Assembly: GCF_020166435.1 (NCBI RefSeq)
Contig: NZ_JAINZP010000007.1
Location: 157,616 to 221,615 of the forward strand
Length of the DNA: 64,000 nucleotides
DNA from: Pectobacterium versatile
GTDB taxonomy: Bacteria; Pseudomonadota; Gammaproteobacteria; Enterobacterales; Enterobacteriaceae
Reading direction: 5' to 3'
Shown: in pieces, positions 8,388-18,156 of the stretch
How positions within the stretch are numbered: position 1 is the stretch's first letter
How the letters are laid out: every line of letters begins with the position of its first letter
Program-made: the position numbers and the translations under genes
The notes under the pieces: generated by a model
The model's database searches: none
Seen by the model: the letters and a program-made list of their open reading frames with translations, nothing else
Told to the model about the DNA's origin: nothing

Positions 8388-9602
8388 TTATCCTTTTCCG
8401 CGCGGTTTCCTGAAGGCGAAAAAGAGTTGGATTGTGTTGCACAGCACCAGAAAGGCGGTGATGACGAATACCCAGCGGAAGCCCATCAGGGCGGAGACGC
8501 CGGAACCCACCAGCGGCCCCAGTACGTTGCCCAGATACATGAATGACTGGTTATAGCCGAAGATGCGGCCTGTTACCTGCTGACTGCTGTATTTGACCAG
8601 CAGTGCCTGCACGGTTGGCATCAGTGCGCCATCGGCAAAACCCAGCAGAAAGCGCAGTATGCCGAGCTGTGTGGGGCTTTGTACCATCGCCATGACCAGA
8701 AACAGCAGCACGCTGATCGCCAGTGCGGCGATCAGGACACGATGTGCGCCGATCCGGTCGCCTAAACGGCCAAGTCGCGGTGCGGATAACAGGGCGGACA
8801 CGCCGGGAATGGCCGCAATCACGCCGCTGATAAAGGCAATGTTGTCCGTGCCGGGAGCCAAATCGCGGATGAACAGCGTCAGGATCGGGCTGATGGAGCC
8901 GTTCGCCATCTGGATCATCATCGTCGTAATGAACAGACAGATGATGAGCGCCGGATACGGCAGCGAAGCGAAGACGGCTTTTCCGCTGAGTCGATTCTCT
9001 TTGGTGACCTTAACCACGCTCTCTTTAATGGCGAAAAGCGTAATCAGGAAGCTGATAAACAACAGGCCACCGGTGATGAAAAAGACGATGCGTAGCCCGA
9101 TATAGTCGGCCATAAAGCCGCCGAATAAGGGGCCGAGAATAACGCCAGCAATCTGCCCAGTCGATAGCATGCCTAGCGCCCAGCCGCTTTTTTCACGCGG
9201 AACCTGTGAAGCAATCAGCGCCATCGCGTTGGGAATGTACCCGGAGGTCAGCCCCATGAGTGACCGTAGGATGAACAGTTGCCATACGTTGGTCGCCAGC
9301 CCCTGCAATGACATCACGATCGCCATGCCAAGTGCGGCGCGTAGCAGCATGAGCTTTCGCCCTTTACGATCGGCGAGGCTTCCCCACAGTGGCGCAACGG
9401 CGGCTGAGATGAGAAAAGACGAACTGAAGATCAAACCGGACCACAGACTCAGCGACTCGTGCGAGTGAACGCCAAGCTGCTCAATGTACAGCGGCAAGAA
9501 GGGTAATATCTGGCTCATGGCCAGCCCGGTGAAAAAACATCCCAGCCAGGCAGAGAAGAGGTTAAGTTTCCAGGTTTCCATGGGGTAGGAATGGGCCTTC
9601 AT
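8388..9602 (-). CDS. mdtG: MdtG-like MFS multidrug efflux transporter
   Basis: This 404-residue, 12-helix major facilitator resembles E. coli MdtG along its length: [20 protein letters not shown] near the N-terminus, the loop 2-3 signature [19 protein letters not shown], and [20 protein letters not shown]. MdtG exports drugs such as fosfomycin and deoxycholate in E. coli; the substrate here is inferred. The start is ambiguous between 9602 and an internal ATG at 9581 (METWKLN), neither with a strong Shine-Dalgarno. It is transcribed alone. Confidence 0.85.
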   Translation of the reverse strand: MKAHSYPMETWKLNLFSAWLGCFFTGLAMSQILPFLPLYIEQLGVHSHESLSLWSGLIFSSSFLISAAVAPLWGSLADRKGRKLMLLRAALGMAIVMSLQGLATNVWQLFILRSLMGLTSGYIPNAMALIASQVPREKSGWALGMLSTGQIAGVILGPLFGGFMADYIGLRIVFFITGGLLFISFLITLFAIKESVVKVTKENRLSGKAVFASLPYPALIICLFITTMMIQMANGSISPILTLFIRDLAPGTDNIAFISGVIAAIPGVSALLSAPRLGRLGDRIGAHRVLIAALAISVLLFLVMAMVQSPTQLGILRFLLGFADGALMPTVQALLVKYSSQQVTGRIFGYNQSFMYLGNVLGPLVGSGVSALMGFRWVFVITAFLVLCNTIQLFFAFRKPRGKG

Positions 9603-9971
9603 CAGCGAATAACCAATGGCGAAACCGTGGTGACTGCGCGTGAAAAAGTGTGCTAACCGACAGTAAATGGCGCTCAGTTAATAACGGACAGTGACTAAAA
9701 TTTCGTCTTTCATCATGAGCATAGCATAGCCAGTGGCGTATTGGTCACTGATGGTAATGATTCGCAACAAAAGAAAATAATCGTGGGTAAGGACGGAGTA
9801 GGGGAAGTATTGGTGAACTTCATTGTGTGACTTGCATCACAAAAAATGTGCTTTTTCTCAACAAGAGTGTACAATTCATCCCCATAAAGCGGGGCACTGC
9901 GCCATTAAGACAAGTCATCGCTAAACAGTCATTCCATCGCTTAGTTAAACAATACGTTAAGTAAAACCAAG
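9603..9971. other. intergenic regulatory region
   Basis: No further gene is seen between the mdtG-like gene and the 28-codon frame. The gap carries the consensus CRP site at 9826-9841 and a TACAAT -10 candidate at 9870-9875, and probably divergent promoters. Confidence 0.45.
9826..9841. promoter_or_regulatory. consensus CRP-binding site
   Basis: TGTGACTTGCATCACA matches TGTGA-N6-TCACA exactly. A plausible -10 (TACAAT, 9870-9875) lies downstream on the plus strand, pointing to the small gene at 9972. The site is about 220 bp from the mdtG-like start on the other strand. Confidence 0.7.
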
Positions 9972-10058
9972 GTGAAAAAAGTGCGTAACTTCTTTAAAAA
10001 AATGCTGGCGGCTTACCTGAATACCTATAAAGACGTGCCGCCCGGCGCACTGTTCTAA
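9972..10058 (+). CDS. 28-residue small protein
   Basis: A GTG-initiated frame of 28 codons encodes a basic, amphipathic N-terminal half (VRNFFKKMLAAYLNTYK) and ends in DVPPGALF. It is too short for normal ORF calling. Support comes from context: a consensus CRP site and -10 box upstream, and a strong intrinsic terminator (10082-10110) 24 nt after the stop, which together make a complete transcription unit of about 200 nt. The Shine-Dalgarno (CCAAGG) is very close to the GTG, so an internal ATG at codon 11 remains possible. Alternatively the unit could be a regulatory RNA. Function is unknown. Confidence 0.55.
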   Translation: MKKVRNFFKKMLAAYLNTYKDVPPGALF

Positions 10059-10081
10059 GAGTCTGTGCTATGTATCGTATG

Positions 10082-10115
10082 AAACAGGCCGCCAATAGGG
10101 CGGCCTGTTTATTTG
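10082..10115 (+). terminator. intrinsic terminator
   Basis: A perfect 12-bp stem (AAACAGGCCGCC and its complement) with a 5-nt loop ends in TTTATTT. It terminates the small-gene transcript and may also serve svx transcription from the other side. Confidence 0.8.
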
Positions 10116-10182
10116 TGGGGCCGACTTATTTTGAGAATCAACATAACGTGGTTCTGAGTCAGTTCCCCTTTCTGTCGTGATA

Positions 10183-12048
10183 TTACTTCGTGCTATAGAC
10201 CGGAACGGCCGTCACTTCTGGCACGGCATCGGTCAGGTAAGCACCGGCTGCGCTGCTTCTGACTTCCTCATCATCAATAAAGCCATAGAACACGCCTTGT
10301 GATGCAGAAGCGCCGCGAATTTCCGCATCGCCACGCATTTGCGCATTGCCTGACAGCACAATACCGCGCTCAAACGCACCCGGCCCCATGAAGACCGTAT
10401 GCAGTCGCGCGTTATCGCGTACCACGGTATTACCCTGTAGCACCGTCAGGCCCCCGACAACAGCGCGACCTTCCACCGTTCCGCTCAGAATCGTTGCACG
10501 ATCTTCAATTCTGGCGTTATCTCTCACCGTCCCGCCGATGACGCGAGCATAAGGCCCGACGTACGCGGAAGGGGCAACATTGGCTGAGTTCGATACCCAG
10601 CCGCCGCCGTTTGCGTGACGAGAACCGTTAGCGGTTGGATTGGGCGCACCAGGCTGGCTGCCTTCCGGCCAGACGCCGGTGAAATCAGCCATCCACGGAT
10701 AGCGGTAAAGGGAATAGTAAGCCTGATCCCACTTGATCTTCTGCATTTGCGACGGTGTACCCATGACCACCATGTAAATGCCGCGATCGTCCTGACGAAT
10801 AGTGAAGTTTTTCACTGTGGCAGACGCGCCGCGCTGCAATTCACTGTAGCGAGAAACGCCGTCCGACCCGATAGCGACAATACCCCAGCGCCAGTCGGAA
10901 TTCGGCTGTGGCATGGTCGCCGGATCGTTCTTCAACCCAGGGAAGCGGGTAATGGCCGATTTACTCTGCACCATGCCACGGAATTTAACGGTGATTTTCG
11001 TCGCACCGCTTTCTGGGATAAGTTTGACGATGTTATAGCCTAACTGCTGCGGAGCCTGATCGAACGGTACGGAGAAGCGGCGAAGGCTGGCGCTGGCACC
11101 GACAACCGGCTCAAGTGCGGTGGTTCTCAGCAAACGGTCAGCGTTATTCTGGTTGGGTTGCACCGCACCATAGCTGCCATAGGTTGAGCGGTAAAAACGG
11201 CCACGGTCGAAACCGTCTGGATCGATGTAATCCCAGTTGACGTTGTGCATCGCCCAGTCGCCGAAGACATCGTTGAATTCAGACTGGCTCCAGCCCATGT
11301 TGGTGCGCAGAATAGACAGCGGATCGGCGGTAGACTGACCGCTTTCGCCCCATTTCGGTGCTTTTGCCCACATATCGTTGATGGCACCATAGCCAAAGCG
11401 GTTCTTCACATATTCCATAAACTGCCAGTTGCAGTAACGGTTACGTGTTGAACCCAGATAAATATGCGAATAGTTGACCTGCATTTCTGAGCAGTGTGCC
11501 GACGTACCGCGGAATTCATCCATCTGGTGCGTCATCCAGTTCGCGTGGGATTCCCAAATCCAGCCAACGTAGTTATCGCCCGCACTCTGGAAGCCGCCAG
11601 TTTGCCCTTGCAGCGCATGGGTAAATTCGTGCGCCAGCCCCCAGTTATCCTTGAGTGACGCAGGGCCGATCCACATTCCCATGCTGCCACCACCTGCAAT
11701 CCCGCCGCTAAGCCCAAAGGTCGGGTCGATGTGAATATTGGCTTTATATTTCACGGTCTGTTTGCAATAAGGCTCGGGGAACTGAATTTGGTTAATGAAC
11801 TTATCCCAAATTTGCTCCAGTTTCTGCCCTGCGGCAACGGCATCATTGCGGTTAACGTCGTTATTATTCCAGCGGAAGGCAAAGTGCTCAGTCTGGTATT
11901 TCACGGAAGGCATATCGGTGATGGAACTATCCACCTGCCAGTTACCCGCGACACAGGCTTCAGCGGCGTTTGCCGTATTGACCATTAATGCGCCACTTAA
12001 AACGAGTAGACAGTTTAGCGGCGTGAGACATTTTTTTATCTTTGGCAT
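10183..12048 (-). CDS. svx: Svx-type secreted virulence metallopeptidase
   Basis: The 621-residue precursor has a signal peptide (residues 1-29, ending ANA-AE). The zinc-peptidase motif HEFTH is at residues 140-144, and a Glu-containing WESHANWM segment at about 165 supplies the third ligand expected of gluzincins. The C-terminal 130 residues form short repeated turns (ARIEDRATILSG, AVVGG, ARLHTVFMGPGA) that look like a beta-helix. It matches Svx of Pectobacterium atrosepticum, a quorum-sensing-controlled virulence factor exported by the type II (Out) route and related to AvrXca of Xanthomonas. The ATG at 12048 is chosen for its AAAAGGA ribosome-binding site; a longer start at 12066 includes that site in coding sequence. 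Confidence 0.88.
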   Translation of the reverse strand: MPKIKKCLTPLNCLLVLSGALMVNTANAAEACVAGNWQVDSSITDMPSVKYQTEHFAFRWNNNDVNRNDAVAAGQKLEQIWDKFINQIQFPEPYCKQTVKYKANIHIDPTFGLSGGIAGGGSMGMWIGPASLKDNWGLAHEFTHALQGQTGGFQSAGDNYVGWIWESHANWMTHQMDEFRGTSAHCSEMQVNYSHIYLGSTRNRYCNWQFMEYVKNRFGYGAINDMWAKAPKWGESGQSTADPLSILRTNMGWSQSEFNDVFGDWAMHNVNWDYIDPDGFDRGRFYRSTYGSYGAVQPNQNNADRLLRTTALEPVVGASASLRRFSVPFDQAPQQLGYNIVKLIPESGATKITVKFRGMVQSKSAITRFPGLKNDPATMPQPNSDWRWGIVAIGSDGVSRYSELQRGASATVKNFTIRQDDRGIYMVVMGTPSQMQKIKWDQAYYSLYRYPWMADFTGVWPEGSQPGAPNPTANGSRHANGGGWVSNSANVAPSAYVGPYARVIGGTVRDNARIEDRATILSGTVEGRAVVGGLTVLQGNTVVRDNARLHTVFMGPGAFERGIVLSGNAQMRGDAEIRGASASQGVFYGFIDDEEVRSSAAGAYLTDAVPEVTAVPVYSTK

Positions 12049-12670
12049 AAATCCTTTTCCTAGCATATACCCGCTATCTTTCCAGTTGCAGGCACGTTGT
12101 TCAATACGACAACGTTTGGCTCTGCCCCTCGAAAGCTATTGGGATAACCATAGCTATTTTGCCTTTTTGCATACTGATGATGTATGGAAAAAAGTCCCAT
12201 CATCGCCAGTATTCAACGGCAATCCTCAGGCCATCATGGCCTATTTTTACTTAAGTAGTACTTGTATGCCCCAAATAAGGACCCATTGATTATATTACAA
12301 TTTTAAGACGATGGCATATCTGAATTTCTGGCCTCTGGTGAGGCGTGCAATACTTAACGCAAACTCTGTTGTGAATCATTGGCAGGGTAAGTCAGTGATC
12401 ACTAGCCATTGTTAAAAAATAAATAAAGGGATTGTCTCGTAGAGGAAGAGAAATAAATGTGACAGTGATGGTGATTAAATAAAGATAAGATAGTTTATAG
12501 CGCCACATGGTTTCTATAAAGAATAACTGTGTCTTTGCATTGATTTTATCTTGATTAAATCATGATTTTTATGTGTAATTCAGTATAAAGATATTATTTT
12601 TTGATTAATGTAAGTTTTTTATTTTACCTGTCGATATAACATTACTTTCATGTTGTTTTTTGGTGCTTTG
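12049..12670. other. divergent promoter region of svx and chemoreceptor
   Basis: About 620 bp lie between the divergent svx and chemoreceptor genes. The chemoreceptor side is AT-rich. I see no gene here. A lone AGTGATCACT palindrome occurs near 12395, but no confident promoter could be assigned. Confidence 0.4.
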
Positions 12671-14200
12671 ATGAGTATAAAATTTAGGCTTATATCAGTT
12701 ATGCTACTGATGGCGGTTTTATTATTAGTCGTTTCTATTATTGGTCTTTCGGGGATAAACAGTTCAAATCAATCTTTAAAAACGATGTATAACGATCGGC
12801 TTATCGCATTGGGGTATCTTGATAATGTGACTCGCCAGACGAGTAGCGTGATGTTTGAAATTGCCAGTGCAGATATTGCCAACATTGAGCGAACAAAAAA
12901 GGCACTAGAAAATATATCAAAAGCAAGAAAAGTGGCTGATGCACAATGGTTATTGTATAGCAAAACCTATTTAACGGGTGATGAGCAAACGCTGGAAAAA
13001 GAGTACGATGTATTGCGAAAAAACTATGATGAAAATGTGCTGGGTGCCGCCGTTAAATCGATTGAAAATAAAGATAAAAATACGCTTGAACGTATTATTA
13101 ACGCCTCGTTAAAAGATGATTATATTCCTCTTCAAAAGTTGATGGATGATTTGATCCGGATTCAATCAGAGGTGGGTAATGAGCTTTATGTTTCCTCTCA
13201 GCATGATTTCACCAAAATATTGATAGCCGTAGTGGTTACATTTCTTGCCGGTGTCGTTGTTGTGATCCTGCTGGGATGGCGGTTAATTATGTCGATTGCT
13301 GTTCCAGTACAGAACGCCGTTGGGTTAGCACGTAAAGTTGCAGAAGGCGATCTGACCCATCCTATTGAAGTAACTTCAAAAGATGAAATGGGGCAGCTTC
13401 AACAGGCGATGAAAGATATGGTGTCGAACCTGACTAATATTGTGGATCGCGTGCACAGTAATGTGGATGTGATTGCCACGGCATCGGGCCAGATCAGCAG
13501 CGGGAATATTGATTTGTCTTCGCGTACAGAGCAGCAGGCTAGCTCGCTCGAGGAGACGGCGGCGTCGATGGAGCAGATGACCTCTTCGGTTAAGCAAAAT
13601 GCGATTAATGCCAAAAATGCCAATGGACTAGCAACTACGGCGTCTAAACGTGCAGTGGATGGCGGGAAAATGATGACGAACGTCATTACCACCATGGAGG
13701 ATATCGTGACATCTGCTGAAAAAATTACCAATATCATCAGCGTGATTGATGGTATCGCTTTCCAAACCAATATCCTGGCATTGAACGCGGCGGTGGAAGC
13801 CGCGCGGGCAGGGGAACAGGGTCGTGGTTTTGCCGTGGTGGCTGGCGAAGTTCGCAGTCTGGCTCAACGCAGTGCCAGCGCTGCTAAAGAGATCAACGAT
13901 CTGATCGGTAACTCCGTCAATCAGGTGACGAAAGGCCGTAGCTTCGTGCGGGAAGCGGGCGATACCATGCACGTTGTGGTTGAAGATATTCAGCGTGTTG
14001 CATTACTGGTTGCTGAAATCTCAGAGGCAAGCAATGAGCAAAGTATTGGCATTGAGCAGATCAATACGGCGATCAACCAGATGGAAGTGGTAACACAGCA
14101 GAACGCGGCGCTGGTCAATGAGGCTGCTTCTGCCGCAGAATCATTATTTGAACGTACCGAAGAGCTGAGTAAAGCGGTGGCAGTGTTCCGTACTGCCTAA
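12671..14200 (+). CDS. methyl-accepting chemotaxis protein
   Basis: This 509-residue chemoreceptor has a first transmembrane helix at about residues 7-27 and a helical periplasmic ligand-binding domain (about 30-180) of four-helix-bundle type. A second transmembrane helix lies at about 183-205, followed by HAMP and a cytoplasmic signalling domain with the hairpin-tip consensus [20 protein letters not shown]. No NWETF-like CheR-docking pentapeptide is present at the C-terminus, which ends AVAVFRTA. The start MSIKFRLI at 12671 is preferred over an ATG seven codons upstream because MCPs of this class begin that way. It is a single-gene unit divergent from svx. The ligand is unknown. Confidence 0.9.
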   Translation: MSIKFRLISVMLLMAVLLLVVSIIGLSGINSSNQSLKTMYNDRLIALGYLDNVTRQTSSVMFEIASADIANIERTKKALENISKARKVADAQWLLYSKTYLTGDEQTLEKEYDVLRKNYDENVLGAAVKSIENKDKNTLERIINASLKDDYIPLQKLMDDLIRIQSEVGNELYVSSQHDFTKILIAVVVTFLAGVVVVILLGWRLIMSIAVPVQNAVGLARKVAEGDLTHPIEVTSKDEMGQLQQAMKDMVSNLTNIVDRVHSNVDVIATASGQISSGNIDLSSRTEQQASSLEETAASMEQMTSSVKQNAINAKNANGLATTASKRAVDGGKMMTNVITTMEDIVTSAEKITNIISVIDGIAFQTNILALNAAVEAARAGEQGRGFAVVAGEVRSLAQRSASAAKEINDLIGNSVNQVTKGRSFVREAGDTMHVVVEDIQRVALLVAEISEASNEQSIGIEQINTAINQMEVVTQQNAALVNEAASAAESLFERTEELSKAVAVFRTA

Positions 14201-14229
14201 CCATTCGTGCATAATCCTTCGTGGTAAAC

Positions 14230-14259
14230 CAGCCCATTGGACATTCATCCCATGGGCTG
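14230..14259. terminator. bidirectional terminator between convergent genes
   Basis: A CAGCCCAT/ATGGGCTG stem with a 14-nt loop is followed by CTTTCTC. It sits between the convergent chemoreceptor and NCS1 permease genes. Confidence 0.5.
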
Positions 14260-14268
14260 ACTTTCTCG

Positions 14269-15558
14269 CTATGCAGGTTGGCGTAGCGGGTGAGGGATGC
14301 TTTTCATTGCCCAGTACAATATGCTGGCCACGATCAGCGAATTAAACGCCGGTACGCCCCACTCAAAGGCTAATCCGACGATGGCGCCGACAATGCTGGC
14401 AATAATAGCCGGCCAGCCAATCAGCGGCGTTTGTGCGTTGTCGGGTAATTGGCCTTCGGCACGGCTGGTTTCGAGCAACGTCTTGTGGGTGCGCAAAATA
14501 TAATAATCAACCAGCATTACCCCGATAATCGGTGGGAACAGCACGCCTAATAGCGTCAGGAAATCAATAAAGCGGTCCAGAATACCTGCTACCGAAAGCA
14601 GTGTGCCGATGAAGCCAATGACCAGCGTGATCGAGACATAGCGTAATTTCTTCCCCGTGACCCCTTCTATCGCATTGGCGATTCCCAAAGAGGAGGAATA
14701 AAGATTGATATCGTTCACCCTCAGTGTCGAAAATATCACGGCAATCAGCCCGATGCCGCCCGCTGCCTGAGACATGATCGTTACAACGTCTGCGGTATTG
14801 AGCGCACGGGCAATAATGATGGCGAGACCATTCACCATAAATTCCCCGACGATAATCGACAGCATCGTCATCCAGAAAACGTGTTTTCCTTTTTGGGAAT
14901 AGCGCGTCATATCGGGAGTAATTAAACTCGCGACGATACAACCGCCTACGACCATCGTCGCGCCAGCGCTAATGGAAATGGCTTCACCGTTAGGTGCGGA
15001 GGCGATCAGTTCAGCAATATTGTGGCCGGAGAGCGTCATGATCGAGATATAGCCGACGACGATGACAAACATCGGCACGGCGATTTTGGCTGTAAAGCGT
15101 AACGCCCTGAAACCAAAGGCAACCAGCAACGTCAACGCAATGCCGGACAGGGTGGCAGACCAGCCAAAACCGAGCTTATCCGCCATTGCAAAGTTAAGCG
15201 CTTTGGCGAATACGGCGTTCTGGACGCCGAACCAGCCGATGAGGCTAACGGCGATCACTAGCCCAATCAGGACGGAACCAATACGGCCAAAGCCGCACCA
15301 GCGTGCGAGCAGGCTGCCCGACATCCCTTCTTTCATGCCCGCATAGCCCAGCCCCACGGTCACCACGCCAAAAATGGCGCTGCCAATAAAGATGGCGAGA
15401 AATGCCTGGCCCAGCGTCATGGAATGGCCGAGCACCGCACCTAACATAAACTGGTCTAGCGCGGTTAACATGCCGATGTGCACTAATGCCACATTTAAAA
15501 AAGGCAGCCGGACACTCAGCGGAACGCGGCTGACGGGGTAGTCATCTATTTTTTCCAT
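14269..15558 (-). CDS. NCS1-family purine/cytosine-type permease
   Basis: This 429-residue protein has about 12 transmembrane helices and matches the nucleobase:cation symporter-1 (CodB-like) family: an N-terminal DYPVSRVPLSVRLPFLNVAL segment, then SLIGWFGVQNAVF, and ASLITPDMTRYSQKGKHVF. It should import a nucleobase or related heterocycle at the inner membrane. The substrate cannot be fixed. No codA-like deaminase lies beside it, unlike the E. coli codBA operon. The PAS-LuxR regulator gene ends 14 nt upstream, so the two probably share a transcript and the regulator may control uptake. Confidence 0.82.
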   Translation of the reverse strand: MEKIDDYPVSRVPLSVRLPFLNVALVHIGMLTALDQFMLGAVLGHSMTLGQAFLAIFIGSAIFGVVTVGLGYAGMKEGMSGSLLARWCGFGRIGSVLIGLVIAVSLIGWFGVQNAVFAKALNFAMADKLGFGWSATLSGIALTLLVAFGFRALRFTAKIAVPMFVIVVGYISIMTLSGHNIAELIASAPNGEAISISAGATMVVGGCIVASLITPDMTRYSQKGKHVFWMTMLSIIVGEFMVNGLAIIIARALNTADVVTIMSQAAGGIGLIAVIFSTLRVNDINLYSSSLGIANAIEGVTGKKLRYVSITLVIGFIGTLLSVAGILDRFIDFLTLLGVLFPPIIGVMLVDYYILRTHKTLLETSRAEGQLPDNAQTPLIGWPAIIASIVGAIVGLAFEWGVPAFNSLIVASILYWAMKSIPHPLRQPA

Positions 15559-15572
15559 GTAGATAGGTTCTC

Positions 15573-16262
15573 TTATATAAATTGAATGCCTTTCTCGATG
15601 AGAGAGTTAGGAATATAACCATCGATTCCAAGATGGCGACAAAATTCCTCAAATTGAGGTAAAGAATGCGCCTCTGCTTTTTGATACATATTATATATTC
15701 TGTTCTCGATTGTTTTTGGTGATACGTTCATTTTTCTGGCTATTTCTTTATTTGATAAGCGCTGTAGTATCAAGAAGATAATATCCAGTTCTGATTGGGT
15801 GAAAATACTGGTTGTTAATTCGGTTTTTAACGTGGTCGGCTTCTTTTGGTCTATATAGATGAGCGGAGACCGCGTATCCAGAGGCCTTGCATTCCACATC
15901 GTACCAATGCAAAGCTTATTTTCATCAAAGATGGGGATCTTTTCACTGACGAAGGGCGTCAGTATTTTCTTTCCATACCAATAGTGTGTTTCGATAACAG
16001 TGACTCTATTTTCACTATTTTCTGTTAATCTATCGTGTTCTTTTAAATCGTCAGAAAGTTCCGCCCAACTGGCAGGAAATTCATCATCTAGTCGTCCTTC
16101 AATATCAAAACGCATTGGCGTATTGGTATAAAGGTAAGCGGCTTTATTCATGTAAACATGGCGTGATGATAAATCTTTAATACCCCATGGTTCATTTAAA
16201 CATTCCATCATAATAATCAAATTACGAATATAATCAGTCATGTTTGCTTGTGATGATGGCAT
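15573..16262 (-). CDS. PAS-LuxR transcriptional regulator
   Basis: The 229-residue protein has an N-terminal PAS-like sensor segment (residues 12-130, including WGIKDLSSRHVYMNKAA) and a C-terminal LuxR/FixJ-type helix-turn-helix (about 165-215, with LSNKEIARKMNVSPKTIENR). It has neither an autoinducer-binding domain nor a phosphoreceiver domain, so it is not a LuxI partner or a classical response regulator. It lies just upstream of the NCS1 permease on the same strand and could respond to that substrate. A GGAGGG ribosome-binding site precedes the ATG at 16262. Confidence 0.8.
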   Translation of the reverse strand: MPSSQANMTDYIRNLIIMMECLNEPWGIKDLSSRHVYMNKAAYLYTNTPMRFDIEGRLDDEFPASWAELSDDLKEHDRLTENSENRVTVIETHYWYGKKILTPFVSEKIPIFDENKLCIGTMWNARPLDTRSPLIYIDQKKPTTLKTELTTSIFTQSELDIIFLILQRLSNKEIARKMNVSPKTIENRIYNMYQKAEAHSLPQFEEFCRHLGIDGYIPNSLIEKGIQFI

Positions 16263-16291
16263 CCTGCCCTCCTTAATAGGCTGGAATTAAT

Positions 16292-16705
16292 TCAGCGGAT
16301 CAATTTAGCTAAGTAATGTCGAGTATGCTTGTGCGCATATCCCGGTAGGTTCCCATATTCTTTGTAGCCCAATTTTTCGTAAAATCCCTTCGCCTGAAAT
16401 CCGAATGTATCCACATAAGCCAGATGGCAACCACGCTTTAATGCTTCTTTTTCAGCAACCTGCATGAGTTGGCGGCCAAGTCCACTTTTACGATATTTCT
16501 CGCTGACCCAAAGATATTGAACTTCTAATGCACCCCACCAGGTTCTGGAGATTAACCCTGCGATAATATTGTTTTCATCGTCTTTGAAATTTAAAAAGAG
16601 AGGGGAAATATCAACAGCTTCGTACTGTTCATTGTGTTTCCAAAGGCTTGCTATTACAAATTCTTCTTCATCCGAATCTGGTGTGTTAGTAATATGTAGA
16701 TTCAT
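16292..16705 (-). CDS. GNAT-family N-acetyltransferase
   Basis: This 137-residue single-domain GNAT protein carries the acetyl-CoA-binding signature RKSGLGRQLM (R/Q-x-x-G-x-G/A) at about residues 92-101 and a C-terminal GFYEKLGYKEYG motif. The substrate is unknown. It is upstream of the PAS-LuxR gene on the same strand with a 29-nt gap and may be cotranscribed. Its GC content is lower than that of most nearby genes. Confidence 0.82.
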   Translation of the reverse strand: MNLHITNTPDSDEEEFVIASLWKHNEQYEAVDISPLFLNFKDDENNIIAGLISRTWWGALEVQYLWVSEKYRKSGLGRQLMQVAEKEALKRGCHLAYVDTFGFQAKGFYEKLGYKEYGNLPGYAHKHTRHYLAKLIR

Positions 16706-17080
16706 TACAATAAAACCTCATTATTAGCACGCTAAATTATACTTCCAATGTGAATGCTTCTTTATCATATCAAATATATTTAGGCAAGAGTGAATTTCAC
16801 TCGTTCTTAGGTGGCTATATTACTCTATGATAAACAGCATAATCTGATAAGCATTGATTGTATTTTGATGATAATCAGAAAGTAAGCACGTATTTGCCTC
16901 ACCAGGGAAAATACCAGATCATTTATAATGAAAATGTATGTTTTGTCGAAAAATGTGTTTTTTATGAGGGGGTAATTACTTGCTGATCTTCTTGAAAACC
17001 GATGCTGGCTAAACACAATATGCTGACTAAAAACAAGGTGGAGGCCATGATAAATCCGACCTCCTTTATCCTGCATATCT
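16706..17080. other. AT-rich intergenic region
   Basis: No gene is seen here. The stretch contains a 15-bp near-palindrome (GAGTGAATTTCACTC near 16787-16801) and, next to the iolG-like stop, the terminator candidate at 17040-17064. Confidence 0.4.
17040..17064 (-). terminator. terminator of ABC/iolG-like operon
   Basis: On the minus strand a GGAGG/CCTCC stem just past the iolG-like stop is followed by TTGTTTTTAG. The stem is short, so this is a weak candidate for the end of the 22.1-17.1 kb operon. Confidence 0.4.
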
Positions 17081-18109
17081 TTAACTTATTTCTGCCTCAA
17101 TTTCCGCCAGAGAAACAATGCGACGTTCTGCCGCGGCACGCGTTGCGGCTTCTGCCATCATTTGAGCGCGCAGTCCATCATAAACGCCGGGGACGGAAAT
17201 GGCTTCTGGCGTACCAGCATTGCGCACAAATACCGTAAAAGCCTGAATCGCGGCCGCATAGCTCGGTGCCATGCGGATCATGGGATCTTTCGGCAGCCCT
17301 TCCGTCAGGACTTTGTCATCAAAAATACGCATGACGCTGCCCTCGGTAATGCGTGATGATTCAGCCAGCCCGCCTGTACCAAACACTTCAATGCGATCGT
17401 CATAGCCATATACGGCGCGACGGGCGTTATCGATTTGGCAAAGCGCCCCGCTGGCGGTGCGCAGTGTCACCATCGCGGTATCGACGTCGTTAGCTTCAAG
17501 AAACAGCGGGTCGGCAATCACCGAACCGAAGGCCGCGATATCCGTAACTTCTTCACCAGTTAACCAGCGCACCAGATCAAAAAAGTGGATCATCTTGTCA
17601 TAAAACAGGCCGCCGGAAACGCGCAGATATTCCAGAGAGGGAATGCCGTTAGGGCCGCGTGACGTGATTTGCACAGTCTGTACTCGACCCAGACGCCCCT
17701 GTGTAATGTCCGTTTGTATTGCGGCATGGTTACGATCGAAACGGCGATTAAAGCCAACCATCACCTGCTGCTGCTGTTCACCTAATTCAATCAGCGTGCT
17801 GTGGGCTTCTGCCAGCGTTGAGGCCAGCGGCTTTTCGCAATACACCTTTTTTCCTGCTCGCACGGCCGCCAGCATTAGCGGGCAATGTGTCTCTGTTGAT
17901 GACGCGATGATGACGGCATCAATGTCATGAGCCGCGATGATGGCTTCTGCGTCAGGGAATACACGGGCACCGTGCTCAGCGGCAATGGCTTCTGCCCGTG
18001 CCGCTACGGGGTCGGTAACAGCAACCAGCCGTGCGAACGGGTGGTTTTTCAGGTGTTGAGCGTGTACCGAGGCAATGCGCCCGGCACCAATAAGTCCGAT
18101 AGAAATCAA
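17081..18109 (-). CDS. iolG: IolG-type Gfo/Idh/MocA dehydrogenase
   Basis: This 342-residue NAD(P)-dependent oxidoreductase has an N-terminal Rossmann motif (GLIGAGRIASVHAQHL), the EKP active-site motif at about residue 93 (CEKPLAS), and the inositol-dehydrogenase-like GFNRRFDRN and DNARRAVYGYDDR segments. The family match is to myo-inositol 2-dehydrogenases. The genomic setting is not an iol operon: it is the last gene behind an amino-acid-type ABC transporter and a sulfurtransferase. The true substrate may therefore be a different polyol or amino sugar-like compound. Confidence 0.78.
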   Translation of the reverse strand: MISIGLIGAGRIASVHAQHLKNHPFARLVAVTDPVAARAEAIAAEHGARVFPDAEAIIAAHDIDAVIIASSTETHCPLMLAAVRAGKKVYCEKPLASTLAEAHSTLIELGEQQQQVMVGFNRRFDRNHAAIQTDITQGRLGRVQTVQITSRGPNGIPSLEYLRVSGGLFYDKMIHFFDLVRWLTGEEVTDIAAFGSVIADPLFLEANDVDTAMVTLRTASGALCQIDNARRAVYGYDDRIEVFGTGGLAESSRITEGSVMRIFDDKVLTEGLPKDPMIRMAPSYAAAIQAFTVFVRNAGTPEAISVPGVYDGLRAQMMAEAATRAAAERRIVSLAEIEAEIS

Positions 18110-18156
18110 AACGGTTCTCCAGTAATTATTCGGTAATCATGAGCTATTGCAGGCCA

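Noticed and set aside
12395..12404. AGTGATCACT palindrome, also at 2370-2379
   Set aside because: A 10-bp palindrome occurring twice in 64 kb at unrelated loci is within chance expectation.
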